A DNA stretch of 64,000 bases from Romeriopsis navalis LEGE 11480 (lineage in GTDB: Bacteria > Cyanobacteriota > Cyanobacteriia > Leptolyngbyales > Leptolyngbyaceae), in the NCBI RefSeq assembly GCF_015207035.1, contig NZ_JADEXQ010000014.1, positions 1 to 64,000 of the forward strand. Direction: 5' to 3'. Below are positions 60,657 through 64,000 of the stretch, piece after piece. The position numbers and the translations under genes are program-made. Every line of letters begins with the position of its first letter. Positions within the stretch are counted from its first letter, which is position 1. The notes under the pieces were generated by a model, which saw nothing but the letters and a program-made list of their open reading frames with translations, did not search any database and was not told the origin of the DNA.

Positions 60657-61301
60657 CTAATCTTTGTGGATGTGGATTTCTCCAATATAGGCGGTGCCGC
60701 CTTGAACCTTGGTCTGCCAACCCTTAGCATTGTCCCAATTAATTTGGGTCATATGGCTATCGTCTTGATTCACTAACGTCTGAATCTCCTGTAGCAAACT
60801 CCGTACCTGATGAGCAAATGTCGCATCTTTCCGTGCCACTATATCAAGATAATTTGCCACATCCTTCAGGTCATCCTCTGACCCAAACGCCTCTGCCTTC
60901 GCTAATGCATCTACCGCTGCCGGATTCCCTTGGAGCTTCGTCACGATCACGCCCCTCAATTCCTCGATCTTCTTAATTCCTGCCTCAGTAATTTTCCCAG
61001 CAACTTTACCGATCGTCGCTTCAATAAACTTCTTCCCCGGCTCTGACTGCGCGATCGCCTTAACCGTCGAAAATGCCCAAGCAACTGCGGTCAATGACTC
61101 AATCATTACAAATATCCACAATAATTTGTCCCATTCTAACGTTTCTACCCCCTGAGGGAATAATCTCCCTAGAACCGCCGGAACGGTTTGAGTTAGATCG
61201 GCTACCCCATGCCCAGCTCTGTAAAGTAACCAAGTTGTCGCTTGAACAATTGTCGTTGCCGGTTTGCGCTTGCTACACTCAGGGCGATCGGTAAAAGACA
61301 A
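60657..61301 (-). CDS. Hypothetical protein with membrane segment and C-terminal GGTAYIG motif
   Basis: A protein of up to 214 residues. A hydrophobic stretch (LLWIFVMIESLTAVAWAF) lies near 60-78, a helical coiled region follows (FIEATIGKVAGKITEAGIKK, LDIVARKDATFAHQVRSLLQ). The end is TQINWDNAKGWQTKVQGGTA-YIGEIHIHKD. This C-terminal motif matches the N-terminal motif of the adjacent gene (FDKAKSFQVEVHGGTAYIGD), suggesting that the pair arose together and may interact. The frame opens with TTG at 61301; the only ATG-type alternative is at residue 66, inside the hydrophobic part. Start uncertain. It is divergent from the sugar dehydrogenase gene. Confidence 0.6.
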   Translation of the reverse strand: MSFTDRPECSKRKPATTIVQATTWLLYRAGHGVADLTQTVPAVLGRLFPQGVETLEWDKLLWIFVMIESLTAVAWAFSTVKAIAQSEPGKKFIEATIGKVAGKITEAGIKKIEELRGVIVTKLQGNPAAVDALAKAEAFGSEDDLKDVANYLDIVARKDATFAHQVRSLLQEIQTLVNQDDSHMTQINWDNAKGWQTKVQGGTAYIGEIHIHKD

Positions 61302-61322
61302 CCCTTGTTTCGGCTCAAGCCC

Positions 61323-62549
61323 ATGCGAACTCGCTCCATTGCTACGCTTACTGGCTTACTTCTCGGTATGGGTGCGCTGCTAGGCTGTGCGCCCGCTATC
61401 CCCGTTCCCAGTGAACGCCTCAGCCCCAAGGCCGAGCAGCTAGCAGCGATCGCGGCAGTCAAACCCGTGCCGATCGTTAGTGGCCTCAAACATCCCTGGG
61501 GCATGGCCTGGTTACCCGATGGCCAAATCCTCATCACCGAGCGTCCGGGTCGCTTGCGTCTGGTCAAAAACGGTAAACTCGACCCCAAACCGATCGAAGG
61601 CGTCACCGCCGTTTCCACGATCGCCGCCCAACAACTCTTTGCCACCCAACAAGGCGGACTCCTCGATGTCGCCATCCATCCCCGCTTTGCCAAGAATCGC
61701 TGGGTCTATTTCACCTACTCCCACGGCACCCGCAACGCCAACCGCACCCGCGTCGCCCGCGCCAAATTTGACGGCAAGCAGCTCGATCAGTGGCAAGTGA
61801 TCTTCGAGGTGGCCCAAACCAAACGCGGCGGTCAGCACTTTGGTTCGCGCCTGACTTGGCTACCCGACGAAACCCTCTTAGTTTCCATTGGCGACGGTGG
61901 CAATCCGCCCGTTAAGCTCGATGGCGATCTCATTCGCAAGCAAGCCCAAAACCGCGCCAGCCACCTGGGTAAAGTCATTCGCATCAAAGACGATGGCAGC
62001 ATTCCTGCCGACAACCCCTTCGTCTCCACCAAGGGAGCCGCGCCCGCCGTCTGGAGCTACGGCCATCGCAACATCCAAGGCATGACCTACGATCCATTGC
62101 GCCAGCGAGTTTGGGCCACCGAACATGGCTCCCGTGGCGGCGACGAACTCAACTTAGTCCAATCCGGTAAAAACTACGGCTGGCCCGTGGTTTCCTTCAG
62201 CCAAGAATACACCAGCAATCGCGCCGTCGCCCCGGCCACAAGTGCGCCCAATATGCTTGATCCAAAGCGCGTTTGGACCCCTTCCATTGCCCCCTCGGGG
62301 TTAGCGATTTATACCGGCGATCGGATTCCCCAATGGCGCGGTAACTTATTTGCCGGTGCCCTCGTCGCCCGCAGCATTCGCCGGCTCGAACTCGATGCCG
62401 CCGGTAACGTCACCGCCGAATCGCAAATCCCGATCGGTCAGCGGGTGCGGGATGTCCGCCAAGGCCCTGATGGTTATCTTTATGTGCTTACTGACGCCAA
62501 TTCGGGTCAGCTGTTGCGCCTTGAAGTGGACTCGCCGAAATCACCTTAG
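61323..62549 (+). CDS. PQQ-dependent sugar dehydrogenase-like lipoprotein (YliI/Asd type)
   Basis: A protein of about 408 residues. The N-terminus IATLTGLLLGMGALLGCAPA is a lipoprotein signal with Cys near residue 21. The remainder is a six-bladed propeller of the glucose/sorbosone dehydrogenase family: GLKHPWGMAWLPDGQILITE, QGGLLDVAIHPRFAKNRWVY, GQHFGSRLTWLPDETLLVSI, ATEHGSRGGDELNLVQSGKN and APSGLAIYTGDRIPQWRGNL. Members oxidise aldoses at the outer face of the membrane with PQQ. Whether this organism makes PQQ cannot be seen here. The frame opens at 61242, but ATG 61323 gives the signal peptide. Confidence 0.9.
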   Translation: MRTRSIATLTGLLLGMGALLGCAPAIPVPSERLSPKAEQLAAIAAVKPVPIVSGLKHPWGMAWLPDGQILITERPGRLRLVKNGKLDPKPIEGVTAVSTIAAQQLFATQQGGLLDVAIHPRFAKNRWVYFTYSHGTRNANRTRVARAKFDGKQLDQWQVIFEVAQTKRGGQHFGSRLTWLPDETLLVSIGDGGNPPVKLDGDLIRKQAQNRASHLGKVIRIKDDGSIPADNPFVSTKGAAPAVWSYGHRNIQGMTYDPLRQRVWATEHGSRGGDELNLVQSGKNYGWPVVSFSQEYTSNRAVAPATSAPNMLDPKRVWTPSIAPSGLAIYTGDRIPQWRGNLFAGALVARSIRRLELDAAGNVTAESQIPIGQRVRDVRQGPDGYLYVLTDANSGQLLRLEVDSPKSP

Positions 62550-62675
62550 CTGCTTGATCCGCCAGGCTGATGATCAGCCGCCAAACCCGTTGATGCAACA
62601 TTTTTGTACGTCCAATTGCGCGGTGACGGCCTTCCTCTACAATTGAGGGCGGAATAAAAATACCTTTAACAACCC

Positions 62676-63404
62676 ATGACTCAACTGCCCAACACCCTGG
62701 AAGAGGCGATCGTCCAAGCCCAAGCCGCCAGTCAAGCGGCGATCGAGGCCGGCTATTCGCGTATCGGCGTTGAGCTGCTATTCCCCGAGCTAAAAGCGAT
62801 GCCGGTGGCCCAACAGTTCGCTGAGGCGTTTGTCCAGTACGGCGAAGGGCTGAAAATCTTTTTTACCGATGCAGGGACAGCCGCTTGGGCGAAAAAAAAT
62901 TGGGATACAACTGGAGTGAAATTCGGCAGCGTCGATGTGGCCGGTCAGCGGCAAACTTCGGATGTGGATGAGCAAGTTGAGCCGACCGATCGGCTGTATA
63001 TTTTTGTCGCCCCGACATCAGTGGAAGTCGGGGCCGTCGAGCAAATTTGTGATGCAGCGGGCGATCGACCCGTGATTTTGCTCAATCCCCGTTTAGAAGA
63101 TGTTTCGATTATCGGGATTGGCTATGCGGGCCGACAACTGCGGGAACGCTTCTTAGTGACGATCGAGCCTGCATACTATCTGCGGCCTCTCGATGATACG
63201 ACCGCACTCATGCGGAACTATCCGACGCCCTGGCAACTCTGGTGTCAGCAAGCGGCAGAGTGGTCGGTCATCGCCGAAGAACGGGAGCGTCCTGACTCGG
63301 AACGCATTGATGCCTTGCTCCTGGCGGCAACGGGCGAGCAAAAGCCCAAGTCAGCGGGGTTCTTGGCCCAGATTGGTTCCTTTATCAATGCCTTAAACCG
63401 TTAA
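62676..63404 (+). CDS. DUF1995 family protein
   Basis: A 242-residue protein of the DUF1995 family, common to cyanobacteria and plastids. It shows TLEEAIVQAQAASQAAIEAG, RIGVELLFPELKAM, LYIFVAPTSVEVGAVEQICD and RPVILLNPRLEDVSIIGIGY, then RFLVTIEPAYYLRPLDDTT. Plant relatives (LPA3, and adenylate-kinase fusions) are linked to photosystem assembly or the chloroplast, but the molecular role is unclear. No signal peptide. It ends before a strong terminator. Confidence 0.88.
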   Translation: MTQLPNTLEEAIVQAQAASQAAIEAGYSRIGVELLFPELKAMPVAQQFAEAFVQYGEGLKIFFTDAGTAAWAKKNWDTTGVKFGSVDVAGQRQTSDVDEQVEPTDRLYIFVAPTSVEVGAVEQICDAAGDRPVILLNPRLEDVSIIGIGYAGRQLRERFLVTIEPAYYLRPLDDTTALMRNYPTPWQLWCQQAAEWSVIAEERERPDSERIDALLLAATGEQKPKSAGFLAQIGSFINALNR

Positions 63405-63472
63405 TCGGCTGGTGGGCGATCCAGGAGCGCGATCGCAATTCTACTCAAGGGCGTATATATATTTGGGACTTA

Positions 63473-63508
63473 CCCCTGTGGATTAACCGAAAATCCACGG
63501 GGGTTTTT
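63473..63508 (+). terminator. Rho-independent terminator
   Basis: CCCCTGTGGATT (63473-63484) pairs with AATCCACGGGGG (63492-63503), with one wobble, and is followed by TTTTT. It lies about 70 bases after the DUF1995 gene. Confidence 0.9.
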
Positions 63509-63798
63509 GGTGATTTTTCAGTCTTTCATGAAGTCATACGGCAGTTCAATGATCTTTTGTTAGACTGACGTGATTCTGCTAACCATGTCGGGCAATCTAA
63601 GCTCATCATGGGGGTATCCCGTGGCAGTCATCAGTAGGCACAGGCGCTAGTCTAAGTCTCCATGCAGCGCAATTGGTGCGTTCAATTGGAAAGTCAGTTC
63701 TGTCATGCGGTTAATGATTCAGCGCTCATGCTGGATTGTGGTATCTATTTCGACCACCTCTATCGCGCCCATATATTTCCCGTTGTTCGAGAGTTTCT
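63509..63798. other. Intergenic region
   Basis: About 290 bases before the phosphatase gene. No coding frame or structured RNA is recognised. It presumably holds the phosphatase promoter. Confidence 0.35.
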
Positions 63799-64000
63799 AT
63801 GAGTGATTGTGCTTCCCGTCGAATTATTTTTGGTGACGTTCATGGTCACTATGACGGTCTGATGTTGCTGATGGATGCGATCGCACCGGGAAGCGATGAT
63901 GAAATTTATTTTCTGGGTGACTTGATCGATCGTGGCCCCAAAAGCTCCAGCGTCGTGAATTTTGTCCGCGAGCATAACTACGCTTGTGTGTTGGGCAACC
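63799..64000 (+). CDS. Metallophosphoesterase (serine/threonine phosphatase type), N-terminal part
   Basis: The first 67 codons of a gene that runs off the window. RRIIFGDVHGHYDGLMLLM holds the GDxHG metal motif, EIYFLGDLIDRGPKSSSVV the GDxxDRG motif, and VLGN begins the GNH motif at the window edge. This is the PPP phosphatase/Ap4A hydrolase-like calcineurin fold, which binds two metal ions. Substrate, protein phosphate or dinucleotide, cannot be decided from this part. Confidence 0.9.
   Translation, partial: MSDCASRRIIFGDVHGHYDGLMLLMDAIAPGSDDEIYFLGDLIDRGPKSSSVVNFVREHNYACVLGN

Noticed and set aside
1-64000. tRNA, rRNA or other structured RNA genes
   Set aside because: No recognisable tRNA arms, rRNA segments or known riboswitch cores were seen by eye. 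A covariance-model scan could still find small RNAs.

Overview
The window reads as a chromosomal segment of a filamentous or otherwise motile cyanobacterium. The evidence is a PatA-type response regulator heading a Pil/Hmp/Pix-type chemotaxis operon, a plant/cyanobacterial-type D-glycerate 3-kinase, a DUF1995 protein, a Uma2-family nuclease gene, a two-partner-secretion-type haemagglutinin, and frequent HIP1-like GCGATCGC octamers. No rRNA, tRNA or CRISPR array was recognised.

Layout. 0-0.4 kb: tail of an EAL-domain protein. 0.8-11.1 kb: a co-directional chemosensory operon (PatA-like regulator, CheY, CheW, GAF-containing chemoreceptor, hybrid CheA, divergent CheW-like protein). The second GAF domain of the receptor keeps both cysteines typical of DXCF-like cyanobacteriochromes. 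11.2-19.5 kb: D-glycerate 3-kinase, HlyD-type adaptor, GT9 glycosyltransferase, pentapeptide protein, Ala/Pro-rich protein, DUF1537 sugar-acid kinase, a 36-residue membrane protein and a tartronate-semialdehyde-reductase-type dehydrogenase. 19.6-33.5 kb: an accessory stretch of NTF2-like proteins, a siderophore-interacting protein with a divergent AraC regulator, a TetR/SnoaL pair with twin operators, methyltransferases, a MalT-like LuxR regulator with two small partners, and several decayed genes.

33.7-49.5 kb is the most unusual part. Three paralogous secreted proteins (PPC-like domain, a DxNxNG calcium-type loop, C2-like domain) lie among lipoproteins, a large orphan haemagglutinin, an MddA-like methyltransferase, an LCCL-domain protein, a bacterial PH protein and a cupin. 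Several of these genes share a roughly 10-bp-period direct repeat (CTGAA/CTCAA units) at fixed distance from a -10-like box, which suggests one surface/secreted regulon under an OmpR-type activator.

49.6-61.3 kb is patchy: an XRE plus membrane module with an elaborate operator, an SDR/AraC divergent pair whose start region is triplicated, a hybrid histidine kinase, transposase, Ogt and possible integrase remnants, SelO, Uma2, and two neighbouring unknown proteins sharing a GGTAYIG-x-IHI motif. Four decayed copies of the 3' end of the 18.6-kb dehydrogenase gene lie at 32.8, 49.7, 58.2 and 59.0 kb; two share a leader that is not in the intact gene. 61.3-64 kb returns to housekeeping: PQQ-type sugar dehydrogenase, DUF1995 protein and the start of a metallophosphatase.
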